DNA of 59,764 nucleotides, from the IMG/VR virus record IMGVR_UViG_3300048597_000258, positions 1 to 59,764 of that record, one strand, 5' to 3'. This DNA is from a virus. Made by a program: the position numbers and the translations under genes. How positions within the stretch are numbered: the stretch's first letter is position 1; each line of letters opens with the position of its first letter. Below are positions 7,908-15,956 of the stretch, piece by piece. Below the pieces are notes generated by a model that saw only the letters and a program-made list of their open reading frames with translations, made no database searches and was not told where the DNA came from.

Positions 7908-8380
7908 TGCTGATGAAGCTTGGCCCGGTGGCATTCCAGGTGTGGCCGTTCAACGCGACGGGCATGTCACACACGCACGAGACCTCCTTCGCGGAGAAGC
8001 CGGTGGTCGGGGCGCGCCCGCCGCTCGAGTGGGTCGGTGAGGGCCCAGAGACGTGGACCATTCAGGCGCGGCTGTTCCCGGCGAAGTTCGGCGGGATGGA
8101 GGACCTGCAGAAGCTCCAGCAGGCGAGGACGAGCGGCAAGCCGCAATATCTCGTTCGCGGCGATGGCAAGCCGATGGGGTGGGTGGCGATCGAGCGCGTG
8201 ACGGAGCGCTCCTCCTATCTTGATGCGAAAGGCGTCGGACAGATCATCGACGTGGACATCGAGGTCAAGCGGACCGGGAAGCCGTCGGATGGATCGTTCT
8301 TCTCGATCATGTCGGGAGGCCTTGGTGGCGGGGCGACTGGCTTCATTTCTACCGCCGTGAACAGCATCCTGCGGAGATAG
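7907..8380 (+). CDS. U: Tail protein U (P2 gpU-like)
   Basis: The 157-residue product starts in TGATG overlap with the tape measure. The N-terminus (L-G-P-V-A-F), followed by P-L-E-W-V-G-E-G-P-E-T-W and K-P-Q-Y-L-V-R-G-D-G, fits the P2 gpU family, a tail and baseplate component needed for tail completion. It is followed by X and D exactly as in P2. Confidence 0.85.
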   Translation: MLMKLGPVAFQVWPFNATGMSHTHETSFAEKPVVGARPPLEWVGEGPETWTIQARLFPAKFGGMEDLQKLQQARTSGKPQYLVRGDGKPMGWVAIERVTERSSYLDAKGVGQIIDVDIEVKRTGKPSDGSFFSIMSGGLGGGATGFISTAVNSILRR

Positions 8381-8384
8381 TGGC

Positions 8385-8606
8385 ATGGTCTATGAAAACG
8401 TGACGGTGACGGGAGAGCAGATCACGCTCTCGCTTATCGTCTGGAGGCGTTTCCATCGTCCAATGCCAGGGCTGGTGGAGCAGATCCTCGATATCAATCA
8501 GGAGCTTGCCGAACTGGGCTACTTCCTTCCGCTCGGCACGACCTTTCTGCTTCCCGTGCCGATCCCCCGCGGCGAGGCGATTCTTGATCCCATCAAGCTT
8601 TGGTGA
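8385..8606 (+). CDS. X: Tail protein X (P2 gpX-like, LysM-type)
   Basis: A 73-residue protein with the gpX pattern: V-T-G-E-Q-I-T-L-S-L-I-V-W-R-R-F, a central G-L-V-E-Q-I-L-D-I-N, and an end P-I-K-L-W. The family is a short LysM-like fold in contractile tails, thought to help join the tape measure and hub. It lies between U and D as in P2. Confidence 0.85.
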   Translation: MVYENVTVTGEQITLSLIVWRRFHRPMPGLVEQILDINQELAELGYFLPLGTTFLLPVPIPRGEAILDPIKLW

Positions 8607-8609
8607 GCC

Positions 8610-9605
8610 ATGACCAAGCGCGCCGTCTACATGGTGACGATCGCGGGGAGCGATGTCACCTCCGCGCTCAATCCGCATCTGATCTCGCTTAGGGTTTCCG
8701 ACAAGGTGGGAACGCACAGCGACACGGCGAGCATCGAGCTTGATGACACGGACGGCAGGGTTGTCCTGCCGCAGGATGGAGTCCCTGTCGTGATCATGCT
8801 CGGATGGGAGGGGGCCGGAGTGCGGCTGGTCTTCGCCGGCACGGTGGACGAAGTGCGCTCCAGCGGCTCTCGCTCGGGCCGCACGATCACTGTCACCGCG
8901 AAGGGCATCGACACCAAGTCGAAGGCGAAGGAGCCGCAGCAGCGGCACTTCGACAGGAAGACCGTCAAGGACGTGCTGACCGAGGCGGGAAAGACCGCCG
9001 GCATCACGTCCGTGGAGGTCGATCCCGGCCTCGCGGACATCGAGCGCGAGTATGTCGAGATGCGGGATGAGAGCTTCATCCACCTCGGCGAGCGCCTGGC
9101 GCGGGAGATCGGCGGGAACTTCCGCGTGCAGGGCAAGACGGCAACGCTGTCGAAGCGCATGGGCGGCTACACGTCCTTCGTGATGGCGCGCTGGGGCGAG
9201 AACCTCCACTCATGGGACATCACTCCCGCGCTCGGCCGCCCTGCATTCAAGAAGACCCGCGCCCGCTGGTACGACCGCAAGGAGGCGAAGTGGAAGGAGC
9301 AGGAGGTCGAGGTCCAGCTTGAGGCCGAGGCCGAGAGCGTGGCCCGCTTCCCGGAGCCGAACGAAGCGCAGTCGAAGGACCGGGCGGGATCGGACAAGGC
9401 CACCAGCGAGCGCGACGTAGCCGAGGGGAGCGTCACCATCGAGGGGAACACCGGGGCGATTCCCGACGGGCTGTGCCTCCTTTCCGGGTGCCGCGCAGGG
9501 ATCGACGGGCCATACCGGATCGAGAGCGTAGACCACGAATATTCCCGCTCGGGTTTCACCACGCGCCTCGAGTTGAAGTCAGCAGGGGCGGGGGCGGGTT
9601 CCTAG
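8610..9605 (+). CDS. D: Tail hub / late control protein D (P2 gpD-like)
   Basis: A 331-residue protein of the phage GPD family (T4 gp27-like hub). Visible marks are D-K-V-G-T-H-S-D-T-A-S-I-E-L-D-D near residue 35, the V-R-S-S-G-S-R-S-G-R-T-I-T-V-T-A-K-G strand pair, and R-D-E-S-F-I-H-L-G-E-R-L-A-R near 145. The hub sits at the tube tip and binds the spike. Its traditional name comes from P2 genetics; a regulatory role is not implied here. Confidence 0.85.
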   Translation: MTKRAVYMVTIAGSDVTSALNPHLISLRVSDKVGTHSDTASIELDDTDGRVVLPQDGVPVVIMLGWEGAGVRLVFAGTVDEVRSSGSRSGRTITVTAKGIDTKSKAKEPQQRHFDRKTVKDVLTEAGKTAGITSVEVDPGLADIEREYVEMRDESFIHLGERLAREIGGNFRVQGKTATLSKRMGGYTSFVMARWGENLHSWDITPALGRPAFKKTRARWYDRKEAKWKEQEVEVQLEAEAESVARFPEPNEAQSKDRAGSDKATSERDVAEGSVTIEGNTGAIPDGLCLLSGCRAGIDGPYRIESVDHEYSRSGFTTRLELKSAGAGAGS

Positions 9606-9627
9606 CCAAACCAGAGGAGAACCGGTC

Positions 9628-10389
9628 ATGAAGATTGACCACAAGAGGCTCTTTGACGGCCTCCGCGCCAGCATGCACGGAGGCTCCCTGTCCGAGGCGC
9701 AGGTCGCCAGCTATGAGGCGATTCTCTATGCCGCCCGCACCCACGGCGTCACCGATCCCCGGCACCTGTCCTACATCTTCTCGACCACGCGCGGCGAAGT
9801 CGGCTCCGCCATGCAGCCCGTCCGTGAGGTCGGCAGGGGACAGGGCAAGCGCTATGGCGTTCCTGATCCCTCGACCGGGGAGGTCTACTTCGGGCGCGGC
9901 TTCGTGCAGATCACCTGGGCCGACAACTATCGGAAGCTCGGGAAGCGTCTCGGCCTCCCACTCTACGAGGAGCCGGACCTCGCGCTGAAGCCAGAGATCG
10001 CCGCGAAGATTCTGGTCATCGGAATGGTCGAAGGCATCTTCACCGGGAAGAAACTCTCCGACTACATCAATGACAAGGGCACCAACTATCGCGAGGCGCG
10101 GCGCATCATCAACATCATGGATCGCGCCGACGAGTTCGCGGAACTTGCGCGCCGCTATGAGGCGGTCATCCGCGCTGCGCTCATCACGGAGGGCAAGGGT
10201 GAGGTCAAGGACGTTTCGGCAACCGTCACGATCGCGAAGCCCGCGCCGAAGCCCGATCCCGCGCCTGCTCCCGAACCGCCGCCCGAGACGGAGGCGCAGC
10301 CGCACATGAGCGCGGCGCAAGTGATCGTCGGCGTGATCGCCGCCGCTGCCGCCGCAATCTTCGGCTGGATTTTCATGGGAGGCGAGTGA
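9628..10389 (+). CDS. Endolysin, GH19 chitinase-like muramidase with C-terminal membrane anchor
   Basis: The 253-residue protein has a GH19-type lysozyme domain (about 1-185): T-T-R-G-E-V-G with a likely catalytic Glu57, and Y-F-G-R-G-F-V-Q-I-T-W at 88-97, the signature of this fold. A Pro/Lys/Glu-rich linker (about 203-226) leads to a hydrophobic helix at 229-250 ending in a short tail. No N-terminal signal is present. GGAGA precedes the ATG. It probably cleaves peptidoglycan at lysis. The C-terminal anchor is unusual and suggests the enzyme is held at the inner membrane until the holins act. The next gene starts in TGATG overlap. Confidence 0.8.
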   Translation: MKIDHKRLFDGLRASMHGGSLSEAQVASYEAILYAARTHGVTDPRHLSYIFSTTRGEVGSAMQPVREVGRGQGKRYGVPDPSTGEVYFGRGFVQITWADNYRKLGKRLGLPLYEEPDLALKPEIAAKILVIGMVEGIFTGKKLSDYINDKGTNYREARRIINIMDRADEFAELARRYEAVIRAALITEGKGEVKDVSATVTIAKPAPKPDPAPAPEPPPETEAQPHMSAAQVIVGVIAAAAAAIFGWIFMGGE

Positions 10390-10601
10390 TGGGCGACTAC
10401 ATCAAGGAGCGCAGCAAGGCATTCGCGGCCGGCCTTGCAGCCGCCATCACCATCGCCATCATCAAGCACGCCGAGAAGACCTTCGGCTTCAACATCGATG
10501 ACGGCATGGAAATCACGATCTCCGCCGCAGTCGGCGGCTTCATCAATGGCGTGATCGTCTATTGGGCGCCCGCGAACAAGCCGATGGAGACGAAGTCGTG
10601 A
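10389..10601 (+). CDS. Small membrane protein, holin candidate (about 70 aa)
   Basis: The ATG at 10389 overlaps the endolysin stop (TGATG); a GTG at 10386 is a possible alternative. Two hydrophobic stretches are visible, A-A-G-L-A-A-A-I-T-I-A-I-I around 13-26 and A-A-V-G-G-F-I-N-G-V-I-V-Y-W around 45-60. Size, position and topology fit a class II holin or a lysis accessory protein. No family-defining motif was seen, and which of the three membrane proteins here is the holin is unknown. Confidence 0.65.
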   Translation: MGDYIKERSKAFAAGLAAAITIAIIKHAEKTFGFNIDDGMEITISAAVGGFINGVIVYWAPANKPMETKS

Positions 10602-10759
10602 TCGCCCTCGCGATGCTGGTCGGCGGCGTCGCCATCGCCGTGTGGGGGCACATCCTCATGGACAGGGCCTCTGGCGAGGCCAAGGCTGATGGCCTGCTCC
10701 TCCTGGCTGTCGGTTTCGTCCTCGCCGTCTGCGGCCTCGTCGGGGGGATGGTGACGTGA
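10598..10759 (+). CDS. Small two-TM membrane protein (53 aa)
   Basis: The GTG at 10598 overlaps the previous stop (GTGA). The product is almost entirely two hydrophobic helices (A-L-A-M-L-V-G-G-V-A-I-A-V-W-G and L-L-L-L-A-V-G-F-V-L-A-V-C-G-L-V-G-G-M) joined by a charged loop. It lies between two other membrane proteins in the lysis cassette. It may be a second holin, an antiholin or a pinholin-like protein. Confidence 0.6.
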   Translation: MIALAMLVGGVAIAVWGHILMDRASGEAKADGLLLLAVGFVLAVCGLVGGMVT

Positions 10760-11175
10760 TCGGCGCCATCCTCAACGTCCTGACGGGCAAGGTGCTCGAC
10801 AAGGTGACCGGCGTCTTCGAACTCTACCTGAAGAAGCAGATTTCCGAGGCGGAGTTCAGATCGCGGGTGGAGATCGCCGTTCAGGAAACGGTCAGGGAAA
10901 CCGAGAAGGCATGGACCGAAGTGGCGGCGAAGCAGTACGCGGAGTTCCAGCAGACGGTGCGCCAGTCACCTGTCATCGCCCGCGCCTTCGCGGCGGTCAT
11001 CGTCACTCAGCTTTTCGTCCTGCTCTGGTACCAGTGGGGCGCGTCGGCGTTCCTTCTGGTAACCGGGACCGCCTGGCCCTCCGCGGGCGCCACGGTTGAC
11101 TGGGCCTACGCCATTCTCGCGCTCTGCCTCGGCGGCGGCGCGTTCGTGTTCCGAGGGAGCAGCGCACCGAAATGA
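10756..11175 (+). CDS. Holin-like membrane protein (3TM holin type)
   Basis: The GTG at 10756 overlaps the previous stop (GTGA). The 139-residue protein has an amphipathic or helical N-terminus with a charged coiled region (about 30-70), then hydrophobic segments around 78-95, 97-105 and 113-130. This arrangement resembles holin-like proteins of gene-transfer agents and alphaproteobacterial phages. It is the third membrane protein after the endolysin and completes the lysis cassette; its stop overlaps the next ATG. Confidence 0.6.
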   Translation: MIGAILNVLTGKVLDKVTGVFELYLKKQISEAEFRSRVEIAVQETVRETEKAWTEVAAKQYAEFQQTVRQSPVIARAFAAVIVTQLFVLLWYQWGASAFLLVTGTAWPSAGATVDWAYAILALCLGGGAFVFRGSSAPK

Positions 11176-11519
11176 CGACAGAGGTCCAAGCAGGCCCGGC
11201 CATCGTGGCCGGGTACAACTGGTCACTTCGGATTGTGGCCGACACCGCGGCATTTCCCTCCGGCGTGGCGATCACCGGTCACGTGCGGCGAAAGATTGCC
11301 GATGCAGCGCCCCTGGTGACGCTCTCGACCGCAGCCGGGCAGATCGTGCGCGTCGATGACTTCCGCATCGACATCACCATTCCCGGCGTGGCTTCAAGGG
11401 AATGGGCGCCCGGTGACGTGGTGATGGACTTCGTCCGCACCGATGTCGATCCAGACGCCTATCTCGGCTTCCGGCTGACCGTTCCCGTCACGATCCCCGT
11501 TACGCGCGGACTTCCCTGA
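11172..11519 (+). CDS. Predicted virion protein (115 aa), beta-rich
   Basis: It overlaps the membrane protein upstream by four bases. There is no signal peptide or membrane segment. Short hydrophobic strands alternate with turns (W-S-L-R-I-V-A-D-T, V-A-I-T-G-H-V-R-R-K-I, F-R-I-D-I-T-I-P, L-T-V-P-V-T-I-P-V-T), similar in outline to N-terminal domains of baseplate upper or fibre-attachment proteins. I do not recognise a named family. It begins a second fibre-like region that continues to 15655. Confidence 0.55.
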   Translation: MTTEVQAGPAIVAGYNWSLRIVADTAAFPSGVAITGHVRRKIADAAPLVTLSTAAGQIVRVDDFRIDITIPGVASREWAPGDVVMDFVRTDVDPDAYLGFRLTVPVTIPVTRGLP

Positions 11520-12007
11520 TGCAGGAGATCTCTGTCACGACACAGACCGTTCCCATCGAGGTGGCGGTCAGGTCCAGCGCGCCCATCGCGCTCTCGCTTG
11601 CCTCGCCTCGGGCGGAGATCGCGCTCGTCGCCTCGCCGGGTCCTCGTGGCGCCCAGGGCGACCAGGGTCCCGATCCTTGGCTCGAGCCGGTCCAGTTCAT
11701 CACGGCGAGCGGCGCGCTCATCATCGACTACTCCCTCGGCAAGCATGTCCGGCTGACGCTTGCCGGGGACGTGACCTCGTTCGCGGTGACGGGCTGGCCG
11801 GCAGCGAACAGGATCGCGCGGCTCACTCTTGAGATTTTGAATGAAGGCGACTTCGGCATTCTCGCGTGGCCGAACGGAACCATCTGGCAATCCGGCTCCG
11901 TGCCGGAAATCACGCGGAGCGCGGGTGCGCGCGACCGCATCATCCTTTCCACCACCGATGCAGGCGCGACCGTTTACGGCGACCCAATCGGCTTCGACTA
12001 CCGCTAA
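11519..12007 (+). CDS. Predicted fibre-like virion protein with short collagen-like motif
   Basis: A 162-residue protein coupled to the previous gene by TGATG. Residues 40-52 (P-G-P-R-G-A-Q-G-D-Q-G-P-D) form a short collagen-like Gly-X-Y stretch, common where phage fibres trimerise. After it comes a beta-rich domain (L-T-L-A-G-D-V-T-S-F-A-V-T-G-W near 80-95). The position fits an accessory fibre or a fibre base. The attachment partner is unknown. Confidence 0.6.
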   Translation: MQEISVTTQTVPIEVAVRSSAPIALSLASPRAEIALVASPGPRGAQGDQGPDPWLEPVQFITASGALIIDYSLGKHVRLTLAGDVTSFAVTGWPAANRIARLTLEILNEGDFGILAWPNGTIWQSGSVPEITRSAGARDRIILSTTDAGATVYGDPIGFDYR

Positions 12008-12026
12008 CCTTTAAGGAGCAAGAGCT

Positions 12027-12416
12027 ATGACAGCCCTTTCCAACTACGCCGAAAGTCAGGTCATCAAGTGGCTTATGACCGCCGCCGCCGTCTCCCGCCC
12101 CACCGCATGGTTCGTGGCGCTGCACACCGCCGATCCCGGCGAAGATGGCAGCGTGGGCGAACTCTCCGGCAACGGCTATGCGCGCCAGTCCGCAACCTTC
12201 ACCGAGGACACCAACGGCCTCGTGGACAACGATGCCGACATCACCTTCGGCCCGAATACCGGAGTGAACTGGGGCGACGTCACGCATGTCTCCGTCTGGA
12301 CGGCGGTGTCGAGCGGGCAGTGCCTTTACAAAGGCGCGCTTTCCTCGCCCGTCACGATCAACGTGAACGACAGCCTGCGCTTCGCCGCTGGTCAGCTCGA
12401 CTGTTCAATCGACTGA
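12027..12416 (+). CDS. Phage tail fibre protein, Gp80-like
   Basis: A 129-residue protein with a good AAGGAG ribosome site. It resembles the small phage tail-fibre family whose members share an S-x-Y-x-E-x-x-x-x-x-W-L-x-T start, a W-F-V-A-L-H-T-A-D-P strand, a G-N-G-Y-A-R-Q motif, and G-D-V-T-H-V-S-V-W in the second half; all four are visible. The family is known from structural operons, and its precise place in the virion is not settled. A terminator follows at 12441. Confidence 0.65.
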   Translation: MTALSNYAESQVIKWLMTAAAVSRPTAWFVALHTADPGEDGSVGELSGNGYARQSATFTEDTNGLVDNDADITFGPNTGVNWGDVTHVSVWTAVSSGQCLYKGALSSPVTINVNDSLRFAAGQLDCSID

Positions 12417-12440
12417 CGAGCAGCCGATCCAGCCAACAGT

Positions 12441-12468
12441 GACCCGCGCTTCATGCGCGGGTCTTTTC
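12441..12468 (+). terminator. Intrinsic terminator inside the late region
   Basis: GACCCGCGC at 12441-12449 pairs with GCGCGGGTC at 12455-12463 (nine pairs, five-base loop TTCAT) and is followed by TTTTCT. It stands between two rightward virion genes, so it probably reduces rather than ends expression of the distal fibre genes, or separates two transcription units. Confidence 0.75.
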
Positions 12469-12484
12469 TGCAACGGGAGCCACC

Positions 12485-13324
12485 ATGACGATCTCCACAC
12501 GCGACGGCCTCATCAATGGGCTGGCGAACAATTCCAGCCGCCTTGTGATCGACAAGGCATCAATCGCCAACGCCGCCGCTGGTCAGTTCCATTCGCTGTG
12601 GCGTGCGACCGGACAGCCGGGGCAGGGTGCCATTCCCGGCGCTGCCGCCGTGTGCGCGCATGGTCTTCTCGGCTCGTTCAACTTCACGCAGCAGACCGCG
12701 CCCGCGACCAGTTACATCGCCTATCTCGAAGCGGTCTGCTCCAACGCGCAGCAGGTGCTTGAGCTTCACGACCGCCTCATGCACATGGGCGGCCTTGTCG
12801 GCAACGTCGCCACGGCGCAGACCGTCAACGTGGACATCTCCGCGAACCTCGCCACCAACAATCTCGCGGCGCGCATCGGTGATGCCAACTATTCGGACGT
12901 TCAGTGGTGGCTCGAATGGTACACCGACACCGGATCGACCGCCGTCACGGCCACGGTGAACGTCACTTACAACGATGGATCGAGCGGCAACCTCACGGGC
13001 ATCTCGCTCGCGGCCACGCGCCGCGCGTCCTTCATGGTGCCGCTCAATGGCCTGATCCCGGCAGCGGATAGCGGCAAGTTCATCCGTGACGTGAACACCG
13101 TCACGCTCTCGGCCACGACCGGAACGGCTGGCAATTTCGGCGTCACCGCGACGAGGCCGCGCGCATCCCTCGGATGCCCGGTCGCGAACTTCAAGTGGTC
13201 CGCCAATTGGGCCGACCTTCCGATTTCGGAACTCCCGAACGATAGCTGCCTGTTCCTCATCGCTCAGGTTTCCACGACCTCGACCGGAACGGTGCGCGGC
13301 AGCGGCAAGATCGCGCACGGCTGA
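12485..13324 (+). CDS. Predicted virion protein (279 aa)
   Basis: Starts after GGGAG at a suitable distance. The sequence is rich in Ala, Asn, Thr and Gly with many predicted beta strands and no membrane segment. It begins M-T-I-S-T-R-D-G-L-I-N-G-L-A-N and ends in a strand-rich block with C-L-F-L-I-A-Q-V-S. I recognise the general type (large, abundant-looking phage structural protein in the fibre region) but no named family. It probably belongs to the same appendage as the 774-residue repeat protein that starts seven bases downstream. Confidence 0.55.
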   Translation: MTISTRDGLINGLANNSSRLVIDKASIANAAAGQFHSLWRATGQPGQGAIPGAAAVCAHGLLGSFNFTQQTAPATSYIAYLEAVCSNAQQVLELHDRLMHMGGLVGNVATAQTVNVDISANLATNNLAARIGDANYSDVQWWLEWYTDTGSTAVTATVNVTYNDGSSGNLTGISLAATRRASFMVPLNGLIPAADSGKFIRDVNTVTLSATTGTAGNFGVTATRPRASLGCPVANFKWSANWADLPISELPNDSCLFLIAQVSTTSTGTVRGSGKIAHG

Positions 13325-13330
13325 CCCGAC

Positions 13331-15655
13331 ATGGACAGGGTGTCGGGGATCGACAAGCCGCTCTCGCTCAACGGCGCGTCGGATGCTTGGGACGATGAAC
13401 TCGCGGGGAAGATACTCCTCGCAGACTATTTCCCCGTCGAGCCGGGCGCATCGCTTGTCGCGAGCGCCACCATCAATGCCGTGGCAGAGCGGATCGAGCC
13501 GTATCCTGCGACGGCGAACCTTCGGGCCACCGCGTCGATCAGCGCCGCCACCCTCACCACGCGCGGCGTCACCGCGAGCCTTGTCACCCCGGCGCGCATC
13601 ACTGCCAATGGTGAAGGCTGGCGCGTCGGTGCTGCGGCACTCGCGGCTTCTGGCAAGATCACGGCGCTCGCCCGCAAGGTCGGCCATCTGGCGCAAGGCT
13701 GGACGCATGTCCTGTGGCCGCATGAGACGTGGAGCAAGACCGCTTCGCCATCGACCACATGGGACGCGGACGCTTCGCTCGTCGGTGCGGCTGGCATTTC
13801 GGCAACGGGACGGCGCATCGGAAATCGCGCTGCGGCGCTTGTTGCCAGCGCAGCGCTCGGTGCATCGGCGCTCGCGACCCGTCCGCGTGCGGCGATCCTC
13901 GGCGGCACTGGCGCGCTTCTCTCGACAGGCCAACGCATCGGCAATCGCTCGGCGGCGCTCGCCGCTTCCGCATCCATCGCGGCGGCGGGGCGTGCATGGC
14001 GCGCCCGCTCGGCGCTGCTCGCATCTTCGGCCTCGCTCGCAGCCATCGCGGGTGCATCGCGGCCACGAGGCGCAGTGATCTCGGCTTCGGCAGCGCTTGT
14101 CGCCGTCGCATCTGCCGCCCGCGTCCGTTCGGCGGCACTCGCTGCATCGTCTGCCATCGAGGCCACGGCCACGAGGTCCCGGCACAGGTCGGCCGCACTC
14201 ATCGCCAGCGCAGGCCGCATCAATTGGGTTGGAAATTCCGCCTTCGCTGGCGCGGTCGCCGGAACTCCCGGCACGATGCCGACCGGATGGGCGAGCAGCA
14301 CGGTCGCCGGGATCACACGACAGGTTGTCGGGTCTGGCGTCGATGGCGGCTATTCCTACCTCGACGTTCGCTGGTTCGGCACCAACACATCGGGATCGAT
14401 TGGTTATCCGACGATCTTCCCGTCGCAGCCATTGCTTGCGAACGGCGCGCTGCCGACGAAGGCGGGCGATGTTGTGAGTGGCGGCGCTCTGGCGAAGATG
14501 GTCGGCGGAACCACGGACGGCATCACGAATGTTCGCCTCGATCTCGGCGAGCATCTGGACAATGGCTCGCGGCAAGCCGGAACGATTGCGCTCTTTTGGG
14601 ACGGATCGCAGGACATCACGAACTGGCGCGAGGCGTCGGCTTCGAGGACATGCACAAGCGGAACGGCAGTCGCGGCCCGCCTCACCGTCGGCCTTCAAGT
14701 CGCAGCCGGGGCGACCATCGACATCACGCTTCGCTTCGCGTGGCCCTCGACGGAGCGCGGCACCTATCAGGGCTTGTTCCCGGCAACGCTTGCCGATCAC
14801 ACGGCAGTCATGTTCGGCTATGCCGCAGCATTCCGAAACGTGGCAGCGTCGCTGGTCGCCAGCGCATCGGTGTCCGCTCCTGCAGCCCGGACGCGATCCG
14901 CGAGCGCTGCGCTTTCTGCATCGTCCGCCATCGCCGCGAAGCCTTCGGGACAATTCCAAGCATCGGCTCATCTTGCCGCAGCCGGATCAAGCCTGAGTGT
15001 CGGCGGCGGGCTTCGCCTGCGCACGGCGATCATGTCTGCATCGGCATCGCTTGCGGCAACGGCGTCGGTCCCGCGCGCGCGATCCGCGCAGCTTTCGTCT
15101 TCCGCATCGCTCAGTGCAAGCGGACGGCGCATCGCGAGCAGGGCTGCGATCCTGCAGGCAGGCGCAAGCCTCGCCGCTTCGGCGCGCGGCCTGTTCTCGC
15201 GATCCGCCTTGCTCGCCTCCACGTCAACCATCGCGGCGACGGCTGCAAGGGCACGGCATCGTGCAGCCATCCTGCCTGCGGCATCGGCCATCGTGGCGAG
15301 GGCGGGTGCGATCAGGCCCCGCGCGGCGCTCCTTGCGGCATCCGGCACGATTGCGGCCACCGCCACAGCCCTTCGCCCTGCTTCGGCGCTCCTTGCTGGT
15401 GGCGCTGGCGTGGCCGCACAGGCCCGGCGCGAGGCATCGCGCAGCGCGGTCCTTGCCGCGACCAGTGCCGCGGCAGCGGATGCAATGCGGGACAGGGCGC
15501 GCGGGGCGGCCCTCGTCGCCGTCGCAGGGCTCATCACGGAGGCCAAGGCGGATCGAACCACCTCCGCACACCTTGAGGCGCATTCCACCGTCATGGCGCG
15601 GGCAAGGAGGCGCTCGCGGGCCTTCGCATCGAACGCACTCAACCTCGGAATCTAG
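13331..15655 (+). CDS. Large tail fibre with 20-residue Ala/Ser/Arg repeats and an internal binding-like domain
   Basis: A 774-residue protein. Residues about 39-296 and 503-764 are built of imperfect 20-residue units of the form S-A-A-L-x-A-S-A-S-I-x-A-x-A-x-R-x-R, roughly 12 before and 13 after a central domain. Between the halves (about 297-502) lies a beta-sandwich-like domain opening N-S-A-F-A-G-A-V-A-G and P-T-G-W, reminiscent of carbohydrate-binding modules fused to phage fibres. A short insert at 121-146 has G-W-T-H-V-L-W-P-H-E-T-W. The short hydrophobic/Arg repeat suggests a trimeric beta shaft, though this is inferred. It is probably a receptor-binding fibre. Confidence 0.65.
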   Translation: MDRVSGIDKPLSLNGASDAWDDELAGKILLADYFPVEPGASLVASATINAVAERIEPYPATANLRATASISAATLTTRGVTASLVTPARITANGEGWRVGAAALAASGKITALARKVGHLAQGWTHVLWPHETWSKTASPSTTWDADASLVGAAGISATGRRIGNRAAALVASAALGASALATRPRAAILGGTGALLSTGQRIGNRSAALAASASIAAAGRAWRARSALLASSASLAAIAGASRPRGAVISASAALVAVASAARVRSAALAASSAIEATATRSRHRSAALIASAGRINWVGNSAFAGAVAGTPGTMPTGWASSTVAGITRQVVGSGVDGGYSYLDVRWFGTNTSGSIGYPTIFPSQPLLANGALPTKAGDVVSGGALAKMVGGTTDGITNVRLDLGEHLDNGSRQAGTIALFWDGSQDITNWREASASRTCTSGTAVAARLTVGLQVAAGATIDITLRFAWPSTERGTYQGLFPATLADHTAVMFGYAAAFRNVAASLVASASVSAPAARTRSASAALSASSAIAAKPSGQFQASAHLAAAGSSLSVGGGLRLRTAIMSASASLAATASVPRARSAQLSSSASLSASGRRIASRAAILQAGASLAASARGLFSRSALLASTSTIAATAARARHRAAILPAASAIVARAGAIRPRAALLAASGTIAATATALRPASALLAGGAGVAAQARREASRSAVLAATSAAAADAMRDRARGAALVAVAGLITEAKADRTTSAHLEAHSTVMARARRRSRAFASNALNLGI
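13445..14218 (+). repeat. N-terminal block of 60-bp (20-codon) coding repeats
   Basis: About twelve imperfect 60-bp units encode the Ala/Ser/Arg repeat; the best preserved run in register is from residue 147 to 296 (13769-14218), with a new unit exactly every 20 residues. One unit is broken by a 26-residue insert. Confidence 0.7.
14837..15622 (+). repeat. C-terminal block of 60-bp (20-codon) coding repeats
   Basis: About thirteen more units of the same 20-residue repeat follow the central domain, with the same S-A-x-L start and terminal Arg pair. The DNA copies have diverged, so the periodicity is clearer in the protein than in the bases. Confidence 0.7.
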
Positions 15656-15665
15656 GGAGGAACCA

Positions 15666-15953
15666 ATGGCCGAAAACGGCAATGGCAGTAATGTGACCAA
15701 GCTTGAGAGCCGCTGGATCGCATTCATCACGGCCATCGCGCTCCTCTTTGGTGGATGGTGGCTGCAGAACCAGTACGACACCGTGCTTCGCTTGCAGCAG
15801 CAGCAGACCGATTTCATGCGGCACGTCGATGATAAGTATGTGCAGAAGGACTACCTCGAAACAGTCACGAGCCGCCTTGAGCGCATCGAGGACAAGATTG
15901 ATGACCTCCGCGACACTGACCAGCGGAGAGTACCCACCAGCGTAGGGCGGTGA
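15666..15953 (+). CDS. Membrane-anchored coiled-coil protein (95 aa)
   Basis: Strong AGGGAGGAA ribosome site. One hydrophobic helix at about 17-34 (W-I-A-F-I-T-A-I-A-L-L-F-G-G-W-W-L) is preceded by a short polar N-terminus and followed by a heptad-rich helix (L-E-T-V-T-S-R-L-E-R-I-E-D-K-I). The layout, short inside tail, one TM, long coiled-coil outside, is like an inner-membrane spanin, but no outer-membrane spanin partner with a lipobox is evident. It is the first of three membrane/secreted genes before the late terminator. Confidence 0.65.
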   Translation: MAENGNGSNVTKLESRWIAFITAIALLFGGWWLQNQYDTVLRLQQQQTDFMRHVDDKYVQKDYLETVTSRLERIEDKIDDLRDTDQRRVPTSVGR

Positions 15954-15956
15954 TCC

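Noticed and set aside
13769-14218. Regular 60-bp repeats considered as a CRISPR or tandem DNA array
   Set aside because: The repeats are coding, diverged at DNA level and in strict 20-codon register, with no spacers or leader.
12560-14971. An 803-codon minus-strand open frame across the fibre genes
   Set aside because: Shadow of the Ala/Ser/Arg repeats in GC-rich DNA; no ribosome site and no recognisable fold.
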